A stretch of DNA of 26,835 nt from an uncultured bacterium (GTDB taxonomy: Bacteria > Cyanobacteriota > Vampirovibrionia > Gastranaerophilales > Gastranaerophilaceae): positions 1 through 26,835 of the forward strand of contig CAPYQR010000004.1 of assembly GCA_948742005.1 (NCBI GenBank), written 5' to 3'. The notes under the pieces are model-generated. The model did not search any database. It worked only from the letters and a program-made list of their open reading frames with translations, and was not told the DNA's origin. The first letter of the stretch is position 1. Each line of letters begins with the position of its first letter. The position numbers and the translations under genes were made by a program. This document shows positions 15,476 to 24,191 of the stretch, in pieces.

Positions 15476-17725
15476 TTAGTACATTTCACCCATACCAAAT
15501 GTAAAGAAGCCTGAACTTCTGTTTGTTCCTTTGGTATCTGTTAAAGGAATACCATAATCAAGGTTGATTGGACCGATTCCCGGGATAAATACTCTTAAGC
15601 CGAAACCTGCTGCGATTGCATAGCCGGGTTTATCATAAACTTTTGTTCCGATTGTTTTGCCAAAAACACTTCCGGCATCAACAAACGCTGCTAATCTTAA
15701 GTTGTTTAAGAATGTGTTTGAGGTTAATCTGTCGATAAAAGGAATCGGAACTCTGTATTCGGCACTTGCCATCATAAAACCATCGCCTACGCCGACTTCA
15801 GAGATGTTGAAACCGCGGATGTTGTATGGTCCGCCTAGTGAGAAGCCTGCAAAGTCGGGCATATCTCCGTGGATTGCTCCGCCTGCACGTCCTGTTAAAA
15901 CTATTGACGATTTTTTGCCTACGGGAGTGAATTTTCTAATCATACCGTGGAGTTTGCCGAAAGTTTCGCCTGAGATTCCAAGGTTTTCTTCAAGGGCAAT
16001 CCTTGCCAAAACGCCGCGGCGTGCATTGATTGCGCTATCTCTTGTGTCGTATGTCAGTGCAGGTGTGATTTTGATAAAGAATCCGCCGTCTAATTCTTTA
16101 TCTCTTTCGCTCCAGGGAACTCCTGCCGAGGCATATTTTGCCATCATTCTTCCCGCATCACCCTCGTCAAGCGTTACGCTTTCAGCACCGAAGCCGATTG
16201 AACCTGAAAGATTTTTGTAGGTTATGAATTTGCGCGAGATTGTTGCTTCTGCTCCGAATCTTTTTTCGATTGCCATTGGAACTTGATAGCTTCCGTAATA
16301 TCTTCCGAATCCGCGGATTCCCAAAGATTGGTTTTCGCGTTTAAACATTGGTTCTAAAAAGCTGATTTCACCTTGCAGATTGGCTTTTGAAACAACGGAG
16401 CTGTCATTCATTAGAATACCTGTACCTGCGAGCAAATTAAGGTTTAGTTTTTGTCCTAAGCCTCTAAAGTTGTTTTCGCCAAATCCGACCGAACCAAAGA
16501 AGCCTGAAACCGAGTCAATCCCGACACCAAGAGAGATTTTACCCGTTCTTTGTTCTTCAAGCGCTACAAAAACGTTGTATAAACCTGTTTCTTCGTCTCT
16601 TTTAAGTTCTCTTTGAACGTCTTTGAATGCTTGTGTTCCCATGAGTCTTAAAATATCCGAGCGCATTGTGTTTTCGTTATAAACACATCCTGGCTGCAGG
16701 AAGATGTTTCTTTTGACGATAAAATCTTTTGTTTTATTGTTGCCATCAACAATAATATCCCCGATAACACCCTCGTCTATTTGAAAATTAATATATCCGT
16801 CAGGATCATCGGCAACTTTTTCAACACGGGCTAAGATATAGCCTTTTGTGGCGTAAAGCTCTTGAACTTCGCTGATTGCGTTATTTATGCTTAAAATGTT
16901 CTGCGGAAGATTTTTATATTTATCAAGAATCTGCATTATTTCAGAGTTTGGAATACTGTTGTTGCCAATAATTCCAAAGCCTGATACAGGGGGGTTTTCT
17001 TCTAAAATAATTCTTAATTTAACATTATTGTCATCAATTCTAATCGGCAGAGCACGGATGTTTTGTGTGAAAAATCCTGTGTTGTATAATGATCTTAAAT
17101 CGCTTGAAATGTCAGAGCGGATATATTGATATCCTTCTTTTGATTTGATTTGTTCTCTGATAAAATTAGCATCAATTAAGTTGTTTCCATAGATTTCAAC
17201 TTCTTTAATATAAACCAAATCGGTTTCATCGTTGAAATAGGTGTATTGTTTATTTTCTTCTTCGTTTAAAAATTCGTCTTTTGTGATTGTTTCGGGGTTT
17301 TGTTCAAATTTTTCTTCTTGTTCGAAGATTTCTTCTTCTTTATTGTTTTTATTTTTCTTTTTTGAAAATAATCCTGCTTTTTTTTCTTTTTTTGGTTTTT
17401 CTTGTTTTTTAAGGTTTTTGTTGTTTTCTTTTTCTTTTTTCTTTGCCTGTTTGATTTCGTCTTTTGTTAGTGTTTCAAGCTCTTTATTTGCGCCGAAAGC
17501 GGAAGAATCTTCGTCTTCAAACATTGAAAAATCAGATTTGTCAAGTTCGGTTTGTTTGAACTCGAGCGATTTTTGTTTTGTTTCTTTTTGTTTTTTTGGT
17601 TTTTTTTGAAAAACTTTTTTGACTTTTTTAAATTCTGCAATATCAATGTCGCAATATGCTTTTTGCGTTCCTGTCATTGAAAGGAACACAAGTAAAATCA
17701 AGGCTTTTATGTAAAATTTTTTCAT
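15476..17725 (-). CDS. bamA: BamA/Omp85 outer-membrane protein assembly factor with three POTRA domains
   Basis: The 749-residue protein has a signal peptide (1-25), then an unusual Lys/Glu-rich low-complexity linker (about 30-165). Three POTRA domains follow, each opening with a strand and an Asn-Asn or Gly-Asn turn ('VYIKEVEIYGNNLIDANFI' at 171, 'FGIIGNNSIPNSEIMQILD', 'IIVDGNNKTKDFIVKRNIF'). A C-terminal beta-barrel (about 405-749) carries the conserved loop-6 motif as 'GGPYNIRGFN'. Three POTRAs rather than five is typical of cyanobacterial Omp85. It inserts barrel proteins into the outer membrane, and its presence shows a diderm envelope. There is no Shine-Dalgarno; the ATG is preceded by ACAAAACC. 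Confidence 0.93.
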   Translation of the reverse strand: MKKFYIKALILLVFLSMTGTQKAYCDIDIAEFKKVKKVFQKKPKKQKETKQKSLEFKQTELDKSDFSMFEDEDSSAFGANKELETLTKDEIKQAKKKEKENNKNLKKQEKPKKEKKAGLFSKKKNKNNKEEEIFEQEEKFEQNPETITKDEFLNEEENKQYTYFNDETDLVYIKEVEIYGNNLIDANFIREQIKSKEGYQYIRSDISSDLRSLYNTGFFTQNIRALPIRIDDNNVKLRIILEENPPVSGFGIIGNNSIPNSEIMQILDKYKNLPQNILSINNAISEVQELYATKGYILARVEKVADDPDGYINFQIDEGVIGDIIVDGNNKTKDFIVKRNIFLQPGCVYNENTMRSDILRLMGTQAFKDVQRELKRDEETGLYNVFVALEEQRTGKISLGVGIDSVSGFFGSVGFGENNFRGLGQKLNLNLLAGTGILMNDSSVVSKANLQGEISFLEPMFKRENQSLGIRGFGRYYGSYQVPMAIEKRFGAEATISRKFITYKNLSGSIGFGAESVTLDEGDAGRMMAKYASAGVPWSERDKELDGGFFIKITPALTYDTRDSAINARRGVLARIALEENLGISGETFGKLHGMIRKFTPVGKKSSIVLTGRAGGAIHGDMPDFAGFSLGGPYNIRGFNISEVGVGDGFMMASAEYRVPIPFIDRLTSNTFLNNLRLAAFVDAGSVFGKTIGTKVYDKPGYAIAAGFGLRVFIPGIGPINLDYGIPLTDTKGTNRSSGFFTFGMGEMY

Positions 17726-17860
17726 GGTTTTGTTTCTATAATTAACTTTTGCTGTTTAAAACGATAGTTGTTAGTCTATTATACACTATAATTATTATTA
17801 TATTATCTAATGCCCCTAAAGTCCAAAAAAATTACATAAACCCATTATTTAACGTATAGT

Positions 17861-17892
17861 TTGAATAAAAATGTTACAAAAATTATTATAAT
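17861..17892 (+). promoter_or_regulatory. Possible promoter of the sigma-like gene
   Basis: TATAAT at 17887-17892 is the best -10 match in the 219-bp divergent gap 17726-17944. TTGAAT at 17861-17866 could be the -35, but the 20-bp spacing is long. The leader would be about 45 bases and includes an AGGA at about 17934. The rest of the gap is AT-rich with no clear repeat or gene. Confidence 0.35.
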
Positions 17893-17944
17893 GGTGTCAA
17901 AATATAATTATTTATATCATAATATTGTTGTTAGGAATTAATAT

Positions 17945-18613
17945 ATGAAGAAAATGTATATTAACAAAAATCACGAAGAACTTATCCATTCCGTCATCAA
18001 AGAAAGTTATAAATTTAAAGGAAATGAAGAATTAATAGACATTATAACGGAAGCTGTCTATAATAAGTCTTATTTGTTGATTGATGCAATAAAAGACATT
18101 TCGCGTCTTCGCCGCCATTTAAGAACAATCTGCGATTCTTGTTTTGACCAGATTTTAAAAGAAAAACAAAAATTTGAAGAGCTAAAAGCCTGCAAGGAAA
18201 ATCCTAATAAAAATGCTCAATTTGAAAAAAATGTTGTCAGTGTTAAAAAAATGCCTGACGAAAAAGAACTTTTAGAAGAAAAAAACAAAATTTTAAAAGC
18301 GCAAGAAAGCCTTATAAACCTAAAAGAAGAAATTCAGCGAAGTGAAAAATATGACACGGTTGATTCTTTGATTGATCCTTTGGAATTTTGTCCTAAAAAA
18401 CAAGCTTCTGCAACTGCTTTAGAAAAATTAATCAAAATCGTTAAAAATATTGATTCTAAAAATCCTAATAAAAAATATTATGAAATATTTTTCTTAAGAT
18501 ATATAAACAAGCTTTCCCAGCACGAAATCGCGCGTGAATTAAAAGTTTCACAGGCAGAATTATCAAAGCGTTTTGTTGAACTTGTTAAATTAACAAGGGA
18601 GAGTATAGGTTAA
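17945..18613 (+). CDS. Sigma-70 region 4-like DNA-binding protein (divergent sigma factor or regulator)
   Basis: A 222-residue protein. The last 45 residues resemble sigma region 4, with an aromatic/charged helix 'YYEIFFLRYINKL' and a helix-turn-helix 'SQHEIARELKVSQAELSKRF' (about 178-215). The first 75 residues are helical and could be a remote sigma region 2 ('ELIDIITEAVYNKSYLLIDA', 'LRRHLRTICDSCFDQIL'), but the usual promoter-melting aromatic motif is not evident. The middle is charged coiled coil. It may be an ECF-like sigma factor, or only an HTH regulator. A Shine-Dalgarno-like AGGA precedes the ATG. It converges on the HNH operon with a 9-bp gap and diverges from bamA. Confidence 0.65.
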   Translation: MKKMYINKNHEELIHSVIKESYKFKGNEELIDIITEAVYNKSYLLIDAIKDISRLRRHLRTICDSCFDQILKEKQKFEELKACKENPNKNAQFEKNVVSVKKMPDEKELLEEKNKILKAQESLINLKEEIQRSEKYDTVDSLIDPLEFCPKKQASATALEKLIKIVKNIDSKNPNKKYYEIFFLRYINKLSQHEIARELKVSQAELSKRFVELVKLTRESIG

Positions 18614-18622
18614 TAGTTTTAA

Positions 18623-20239
18623 TTAAATTTGATTTAAAAGAGTTGCAGCTTCATAAAGATTTAGTTTGTTTTGTCTGAATCTTTCAAGAATATTTTCGTA
18701 TTTTTTGATTTCTTTTGAAAGGGAATTTATTTTTTCTTCAATATTAATTGCTTTAAATTTTTCTTTGGTATTTTGCGAAAAATTAATGTTGCTTTTGAGG
18801 GAAATTATTCTGTTGTCAATGTTTTCCAGATTTTTTTCCGCGTTTTGAATTCTTTTTTCTCTTTCGTGTAATTCTTCTTCAAATGTTTTATAAGAACGTT
18901 CCGATAATAAAGTTTCCAGTTTTGAGATTTTGCTTTTTAGTTTTTTTCTTGTTTTTAAATCTTTTGTATTTTCAAGTTTTGAAACTAAATCTAAAAAAGC
19001 AGCCTCTTTTCTTTTGTGTTTTTTAATTCTTTCTTTTTCTGTTTCTTGAATTCCGCGCTCTTTTTTAAGTGTTTCTAAAATTCTTTCTTTTTCTTTAAGG
19101 GCTTTGTCAAGTTCAACAATAAAATAAAATTCTTTATCAGTCTTTAAAGTTTCAAAAAGGTTTTCCAGTGCTTTTAGTTTCTCTTGTTTCTTTTTTAATT
19201 TTTTTTCAAAAAAACTAATGTCAATTTCTTTTTTTTCTTGTTTTTCTTCCGGGGTTTCTGCCTGCGGGGCTTTGAGATTAATTTTTCCGTTTGTTTCAAG
19301 GTTTATTGTTTGTGTAATGTCGTCTAAATATGTTTCATATTCGTTTGGCAATTCTTTTTGTGAAATGTTTCTTGATACTTCTGTTGAATATTTTTGAAAA
19401 TTAATTTCAAAATCTTTATTAGCATTAACCCAATGGAAAAAATCCTGACTGTTTCTTGTTGAATTGCATTTACAGCATTGAGCAAGATAATTTGCAGTGC
19501 TGTTTTCTCCGTTTTGTGATTTTGGTTTTACATGTTCGCAAGTTGCTAAGCCTGTGTTTGAGAGGATAAAGGCGAGTTTTTTGTTTGTGGCATTATGAAA
19601 CGAATTAAAGAAATTAAAATATATATTTGTATCGGGGAACTTTGAGAGAATTTTTCTTAGTGTTGGTTTGTTAATTTTATCTGATTCAAAAAATATTGTT
19701 AAATCTTTCATTAATTCTTTTTTATCAATAAATGAATTCTCATCTTTTTCTAAGGTTTCTTTGTGTTTTTTGATTATTTTTTCACTTTGTTTGAAATTGG
19801 CATTTTTTTGGTTTTTTAAGAATTGTTCAAGCTCTTTTAGCGCTTTTGTTTGTTCTTTTTTGATTTTTATAATTGATTTTTTATATTGCTCTTCTATGAT
19901 TTGTGAAATATCTTTTTCAGAATCAATTGATGCTTCGTATTTTATTATTTGTGCTATTCTTTTTTCTTTTTCGCGAAAATATTTTTCGTATTTTTCAATA
20001 AGTCTAACCAGAGCTTGACCTTTTGCGTTTTTGCTTTCTTTAATAAAAGCCTGCATTTGTCTTTGGTTTATCATTTCAATTCCGCAGATGGGACAGGGTA
20101 TGTCGTATAATTTTTTAACTTCGAAGTCTTCTTCTTTGCAATAAAATCCTTGAAAATTGACCATAGCAGGATTTTGTTTTTTGAATTTGTAATTATTTTT
20201 ACTGTTTAAGTTGCTTTGGATTATGAAATTTATTTTCAT
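18623..20239 (-). CDS. HNH endonuclease-like protein with long helical insertion and C-terminal coiled coil
   Basis: A 538-residue protein. N-terminal 31 residues: a basic Asn-rich stretch, 'NPAMVNFQG'. A zinc knuckle 'CPICG' (Cys49, Cys52) is followed by about 180 residues of charged helices, then 'CEHVKPKSQNGE' (His236), 'ANYL' (Asn250) and 'CCKCNSTR' (Cys255, Cys258, Asn259). This is the order of a zinc-bound HNH fold with a large insertion between the first knuckle and the catalytic hairpin. Residues about 335-538 are Lys/Glu coiled coil. Residues 40-326 parallel the next protein (20252-21370), including a matching 'NGKINLKAPQ' end, so the two are paralogues. It is the last gene of the operon, 12 bp after its paralogue. 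Nuclease activity is inferred. Confidence 0.75.
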   Translation of the reverse strand: MKINFIIQSNLNSKNNYKFKKQNPAMVNFQGFYCKEEDFEVKKLYDIPCPICGIEMINQRQMQAFIKESKNAKGQALVRLIEKYEKYFREKEKRIAQIIKYEASIDSEKDISQIIEEQYKKSIIKIKKEQTKALKELEQFLKNQKNANFKQSEKIIKKHKETLEKDENSFIDKKELMKDLTIFFESDKINKPTLRKILSKFPDTNIYFNFFNSFHNATNKKLAFILSNTGLATCEHVKPKSQNGENSTANYLAQCCKCNSTRNSQDFFHWVNANKDFEINFQKYSTEVSRNISQKELPNEYETYLDDITQTINLETNGKINLKAPQAETPEEKQEKKEIDISFFEKKLKKKQEKLKALENLFETLKTDKEFYFIVELDKALKEKERILETLKKERGIQETEKERIKKHKRKEAAFLDLVSKLENTKDLKTRKKLKSKISKLETLLSERSYKTFEEELHEREKRIQNAEKNLENIDNRIISLKSNINFSQNTKEKFKAINIEEKINSLSKEIKKYENILERFRQNKLNLYEAATLLNQI

Positions 20240-20251
20240 GGTTTTTTTTAT

Positions 20252-21370
20252 TTACTCGTCTTGCGGTATTTTTAAATCTATTTTGCCATGGCTTAAAGTT
20301 TTTATTGTTTCTTTTATATTTTTAAAATAGTTTAAATTCGGCGAAATTTCTCCGTTTTCAATTGCTTGCTGTACTTGGTTTATGTAATTTTGCAGTTGTA
20401 TATCAAAATTTGGAATTTCTTCCATCCAGTTATGAAAAGGTTTGCTGCCCCTTTTTGTGTTGCAATCAGCGCAATCACAGATGTAATTTGAGGCTCTGTC
20501 TTTTCCGTTTTTGCTTTTTGGCTGAAGATGTTCAATTGTTATTCCTGACATGTGAAAAAGGTTTTTTGCAATTTTTTTGGAGTTTTGTCTTCTTGTCTGC
20601 ATGGCTTTTATAAAGAAAATATCGATATAGCTTTTTGGCGCGGGCATTTTTTGCGCAATTAGATTGATTTGTCTTTGAACATCTTTGTTTCTTGTTACTT
20701 TTGAAATTTCTTTTAAAAATATTGCTCTTGAAAAAACATACTCCCCCTCTCCGTTAATCATTTCAATATATTCATCAAGCGTATTGTTAAAAGCTTCAAG
20801 TTCTTGTTCGTTTTCTATGTTTGTGTAGGTATAATTTTTTAATTCATTTATGACTTTAAGCTGTGAATCTGATAAATCTTGAAGTATGGGTTTTGCATGC
20901 AGCATTATAAGTTGTTTTAGATTTAGTTTGGGGTGTTCGAGCGCTAATTTTTTAATAATATCAACAATTTCCTGTCTGCTTTTCCTAAAAATGCTTTGTT
21001 TTTTGCCGTATTCCCAATCTTGTGTTATGTTTCTCTCATCTTCATAAAATTCAAGAGCTTTGATTAAACTTTTTCCTGTTTTTGAAATAATATCCCGGCT
21101 AAATTCAAGTTCTTGTTCTTCGTTGAGCATTATTTGATTGCAGATTGGGCATCTTAAATTTAAGATATTTTTAATTTCAAAATTTGCTGAAGTAGTTTTT
21201 TTGCCCGTAAAAGGGATTATATTAAAAGCGGGATTGAAATTGCAGCGATTGTTAAAATTAAAATAATCATTTGAAATAAGACCTGCAGGAGGGGAGGGAG
21301 GGTTTTTTCTTTGTTTGCAGGAGTTATATTTGTTTTGATAAATATTAAAGTTATTTTGAATTATCTTCAT
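20252..21370 (-). CDS. HNH endonuclease-like protein, paralogue of the downstream gene
   Basis: A 372-residue protein. Its N-terminus is Asn- and Pro-rich and contains 'NPAFNIIPFTGKK' (46-58). A zinc knuckle 'CPICN' (Cys74, Cys77) is followed by a helical insertion of about 200 residues, then the HNH core 'IEHLQPKSKNG' (His281), 'ASNYICDCADCN' (Asn295, Cys300, Cys303, Asn304) and 'FHNW' (His313). It ends 'HGKIDLKIPQDE', where its paralogue continues into a coiled coil. Strong HNH residue retention suggests an active metal-dependent nuclease (inference). It is the middle gene of the operon: 19 bp after the helicase stop and 12 bp before the second HNH gene. The start ATG at 21370 is preceded by AAAAGCCA, not a clear Shine-Dalgarno. 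Confidence 0.75.
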   Translation of the reverse strand: MKIIQNNFNIYQNKYNSCKQRKNPPSPPAGLISNDYFNFNNRCNFNPAFNIIPFTGKKTTSANFEIKNILNLRCPICNQIMLNEEQELEFSRDIISKTGKSLIKALEFYEDERNITQDWEYGKKQSIFRKSRQEIVDIIKKLALEHPKLNLKQLIMLHAKPILQDLSDSQLKVINELKNYTYTNIENEQELEAFNNTLDEYIEMINGEGEYVFSRAIFLKEISKVTRNKDVQRQINLIAQKMPAPKSYIDIFFIKAMQTRRQNSKKIAKNLFHMSGITIEHLQPKSKNGKDRASNYICDCADCNTKRGSKPFHNWMEEIPNFDIQLQNYINQVQQAIENGEISPNLNYFKNIKETIKTLSHGKIDLKIPQDE

Positions 21371-21389
21371 TGGCTTTTAGTTATCTGTC

Positions 21390-24191
21390 TTAAAGGGCAG
21401 ATTCGTCTTGAATCGGATTTTGTTTTAAAAGAATAATTGCAAGCTGGGCAGTTTCTTTTAGATTTGAATAATATTTTGAATTTGGATATTTGTCAGGATT
21501 TTCAAGTGCAAAATCGCAGATTTTATCAATTCTGTTTAGAATTGAAATGCTTTGAGAAATAATTTTATAAACATTTCCCTCAAGCGCTTTTTTATTATAA
21601 AGCGAAGAAATTTCGCCGAATTTTTTTATTTCCTGCTCGTTTAAGGCGTTGTCAATTGAGCCTGTTATTCCTTTGAAGTTGCTAATTGTGTTTGAATCGG
21701 AATCGTTCATTTTTGCAAAAATGTATGTTGAAAATCCTCCGAATGAGTCTGTGTTTAAGATTTTTCCTTTTGAAATTTTTGCTTCGTTTTGATTTCTTAT
21801 AAGTTTTGCTTCGTAGGTTTTTATTTTTCTTTTGATATTTTCAAATTGCTCTAAGCTTTGAGATTTATCAGATGGATACGGGTATAATAAATTGAATCTG
21901 TCGTTAATTATTGTGTTTATTTCTTCGTTGTCTTTTTCAATTTCGCTTGAAGCAATATAGCCTGCAATTTGACAAAGGTCAAAAATATCAATATCTTTTA
22001 ATTCTTCATCGTAAATCAGACCTGCAAGCAGCAAGGGGTTTGCACATTGGCTTTTTGTTAAAATTTCTCCTTTTGGCGTCAATTCAATTTTTTCTCTTGA
22101 TTGTCTTTGGGAAAATTGAGCTGTGTTTTTTGCTTTTATAAAGCCTGATTTTTCAAGAACGGATTTATATTTTAGGAAATTTTTCATCAAGATTTCCTTT
22201 TCTTTATCCGGGTTTTTTGCAATGTGGATTTTGAACGATTTATCAATTAAATCTTCAAGGTTTTCGTTGGAATCATTTTCTTTAAAATATTGAGCATAAG
22301 AAACCCATTCGGGTGAAAATGCGCTTTTTAAGTTATCTGCAGGGCTTTCAAGAAGTTTGTAAGCATAATCAAGCCCGAAGATTTCTTTTTCTTTTGCGGG
22401 ATTGTCGGTTCTGGGGTTTGCTTCGATGTTGTTTTTAGCATCTTTTTTGTTTTTTGGAAGTTTAAGATTGTATAAAATAACATGTCCGAGGTTATCGATT
22501 CCTCTTCTGCCTGCTCTTCCTGCCATTTGATGAAAATCGTTAGCACTTAGCGGAATTGTTTCAATTTCGCCTGTTAAAGAGTTTAGTTTTTTATAGGCAA
22601 CGTCTGTTAAAACAACGGTTTTTGTCGGCATATTTATTCCTGCAGAGAGGGTTGATGTTGCACTTACTACTTTTATCAGTTTTTTTGAAAATAATGTTTC
22701 AACCAGTTTTCGATACTGTGGCAGCATACCTGCATGGTGATAGGCGTAGCCGTTTATGAGCATTTGTTCGTCAAGATTGTTTCCTAAAAAAGCGTATGTT
22801 TTTTTGTAATCGTTGATTATTTTTTTAATTTCTTCTTTTTCTTCTTTAGTTGTTAAATCAACCTTGGCTTCTTTTAAAGATTCTATTGTTTGTTTTGCCT
22901 GGTTTCTTGAAAGTTTGAAAATTAATGCGGGCAAAAGATTTTGGCTTTGCAAATCTTTGATTAAATCAGGGTAATTTTCTTGAAATTGTTCGGGGTAAAT
23001 TTTATTGATTGTTTTTGTTGATTTATCTATCAAAAGCTCGGCAATTTCTGCGATTTGTTCTTTTTTGATTTCAGGATAAAACTTATTTAAATATTTTTTA
23101 AGATTTTCAATAGAGAAAACATTTTCATCAGTTTCTTGAACAAATTTTGTTAACAGGTCAACGGCAAGTTTTTCATAAGTTTTATCATCTAAAATAACTT
23201 CGCCATTAATTTTGTTTTGTAATTTAAAGATGATTTCAAGTGCTCTTTTTTGTCTTTTTGTCACATTTTCAGGGTCAAGAGAATTTATGTCGAAAGTGTA
23301 GTTTTCGATTCTTGGGAAAGTTTCATTTTCTTTTTTGGGAGAATAAATTTGCCAGATTAACGGCACAAATCTTTCATCGCTTGATATTTCTACCTTTTGA
23401 ACGGCGCGGGAGGGATTGATTTTTTGAATCCAGCTGCCAAGTTCAAAACTGTTGCCGATTGTTGCGGATAATGCGAGCATTTGAATATTTTTCTTTGAAG
23501 AATCGACAATTGAGCTTTCCCAGACATTTCCGCGCTCAAATGAACCTAAATAATGCGCTTCATCAAAAATAACGCCGCCGATGTTTTGTGGATTTAAGTG
23601 CGGAATTTGGTTGTTGAAAATTTCTGTCGTCATAATCTGAATCGGAGCTGTTGTGCGGATTTTTATATCTCCTGTTAAAAGTCCGACTTTGTCTTTGCCG
23701 TAAATTTTGCTAAATTCTCTTAATTTATCATCCGCAAGCGCTTTTAGGGGCGTTGTGTAGATTGTTTTTTTGTTTTCGTTTAAATTTTTTGTAATTAAAT
23801 AATGTGCAACGGCTGTTTTTCCTGTTCCTGTCGGAGCACAATAAATTAAACTGTCGCCTGAATATAGACATTTTGCACATTCTATCTGGCTTTCGTCCCC
23901 TTGAAGCTGATAATTTTCGCCATTATAAAGTTGGATTTGGGGAAGTTGAAAATAATTGTCCTCAAGCGTTTGGTTAAAATTTTGCGGTTTTTGCGCAATA
24001 AAATATCCTGTAAAATTCAGGTTTTGGTTTTTGTGAATTTTATAAATTGAATTTATTTCAAAATTATTAATTGGTAAAGAAACCTGTTTTGCTGCAGGAT
24101 TAGCTGCGCCTTTTTTGTTTTGAGGGCAGTTTTTCTTTGATTTTTGAAATCTTCTGCTATTTAATAATATGTTTTTAATCGCTTCAAGCAT
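21390..24191 (-). CDS. Ski2-like DEAD/DEAH-box helicase
   Basis: A 933-residue superfamily 2 helicase. Motifs: Walker A 'APTGTGKTA' (119-127), Ib 'TTPLKALADDK', II 'FDEAH' (Asp210), III 'LSATIG' (241-246), a Ski2-type 'YHHAGMLPQYRKLVE' (484-498), V 'SATSTLSAGINMP' and VI 'HQMAGRAGRRGID' (554-566). The C-terminal part ('LTPKGEILTKSQCANPLLLA' and on) resembles the DSHCT/ratchet region of Ski2/Mtr4-type RNA helicases. About 100 extra residues lie between the two RecA lobes. The N-terminal 95 residues are outside the helicase and share the 'NPA ... NFTG' pattern (31-33, 59-62) with the two HNH proteins. It is the first gene of the operon. Whether the substrate is RNA or DNA is unknown; Ski2-like helicases serve RNA decay, DNA repair and defence. 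Confidence 0.88.
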   Translation of the reverse strand: MLEAIKNILLNSRRFQKSKKNCPQNKKGAANPAAKQVSLPINNFEINSIYKIHKNQNLNFTGYFIAQKPQNFNQTLEDNYFQLPQIQLYNGENYQLQGDESQIECAKCLYSGDSLIYCAPTGTGKTAVAHYLITKNLNENKKTIYTTPLKALADDKLREFSKIYGKDKVGLLTGDIKIRTTAPIQIMTTEIFNNQIPHLNPQNIGGVIFDEAHYLGSFERGNVWESSIVDSSKKNIQMLALSATIGNSFELGSWIQKINPSRAVQKVEISSDERFVPLIWQIYSPKKENETFPRIENYTFDINSLDPENVTKRQKRALEIIFKLQNKINGEVILDDKTYEKLAVDLLTKFVQETDENVFSIENLKKYLNKFYPEIKKEQIAEIAELLIDKSTKTINKIYPEQFQENYPDLIKDLQSQNLLPALIFKLSRNQAKQTIESLKEAKVDLTTKEEKEEIKKIINDYKKTYAFLGNNLDEQMLINGYAYHHAGMLPQYRKLVETLFSKKLIKVVSATSTLSAGINMPTKTVVLTDVAYKKLNSLTGEIETIPLSANDFHQMAGRAGRRGIDNLGHVILYNLKLPKNKKDAKNNIEANPRTDNPAKEKEIFGLDYAYKLLESPADNLKSAFSPEWVSYAQYFKENDSNENLEDLIDKSFKIHIAKNPDKEKEILMKNFLKYKSVLEKSGFIKAKNTAQFSQRQSREKIELTPKGEILTKSQCANPLLLAGLIYDEELKDIDIFDLCQIAGYIASSEIEKDNEEINTIINDRFNLLYPYPSDKSQSLEQFENIKRKIKTYEAKLIRNQNEAKISKGKILNTDSFGGFSTYIFAKMNDSDSNTISNFKGITGSIDNALNEQEIKKFGEISSLYNKKALEGNVYKIISQSISILNRIDKICDFALENPDKYPNSKYYSNLKETAQLAIILLKQNPIQDESAL

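Noticed and set aside
15657..16220. Open frame of 187 codons on the plus strand inside bamA
   Set aside because: It is the antisense shadow of the BamA barrel, whose motifs are clear on the minus strand; the plus reading has no domain and a Ser/Pro-rich shadow composition.
17241..17609. Ser/Phe-rich plus-strand frame that looks like a membrane protein
   Set aside because: Shadow of the Lys/Glu-rich spacer of BamA; TTC/TTT repeats are the complement of GAA/AAA codons.
15476..17725. Possible lipoprotein signal in BamA ('KAYC')
   Set aside because: Tyr at -1 is not compatible with a lipobox; an ordinary signal peptide is more likely.
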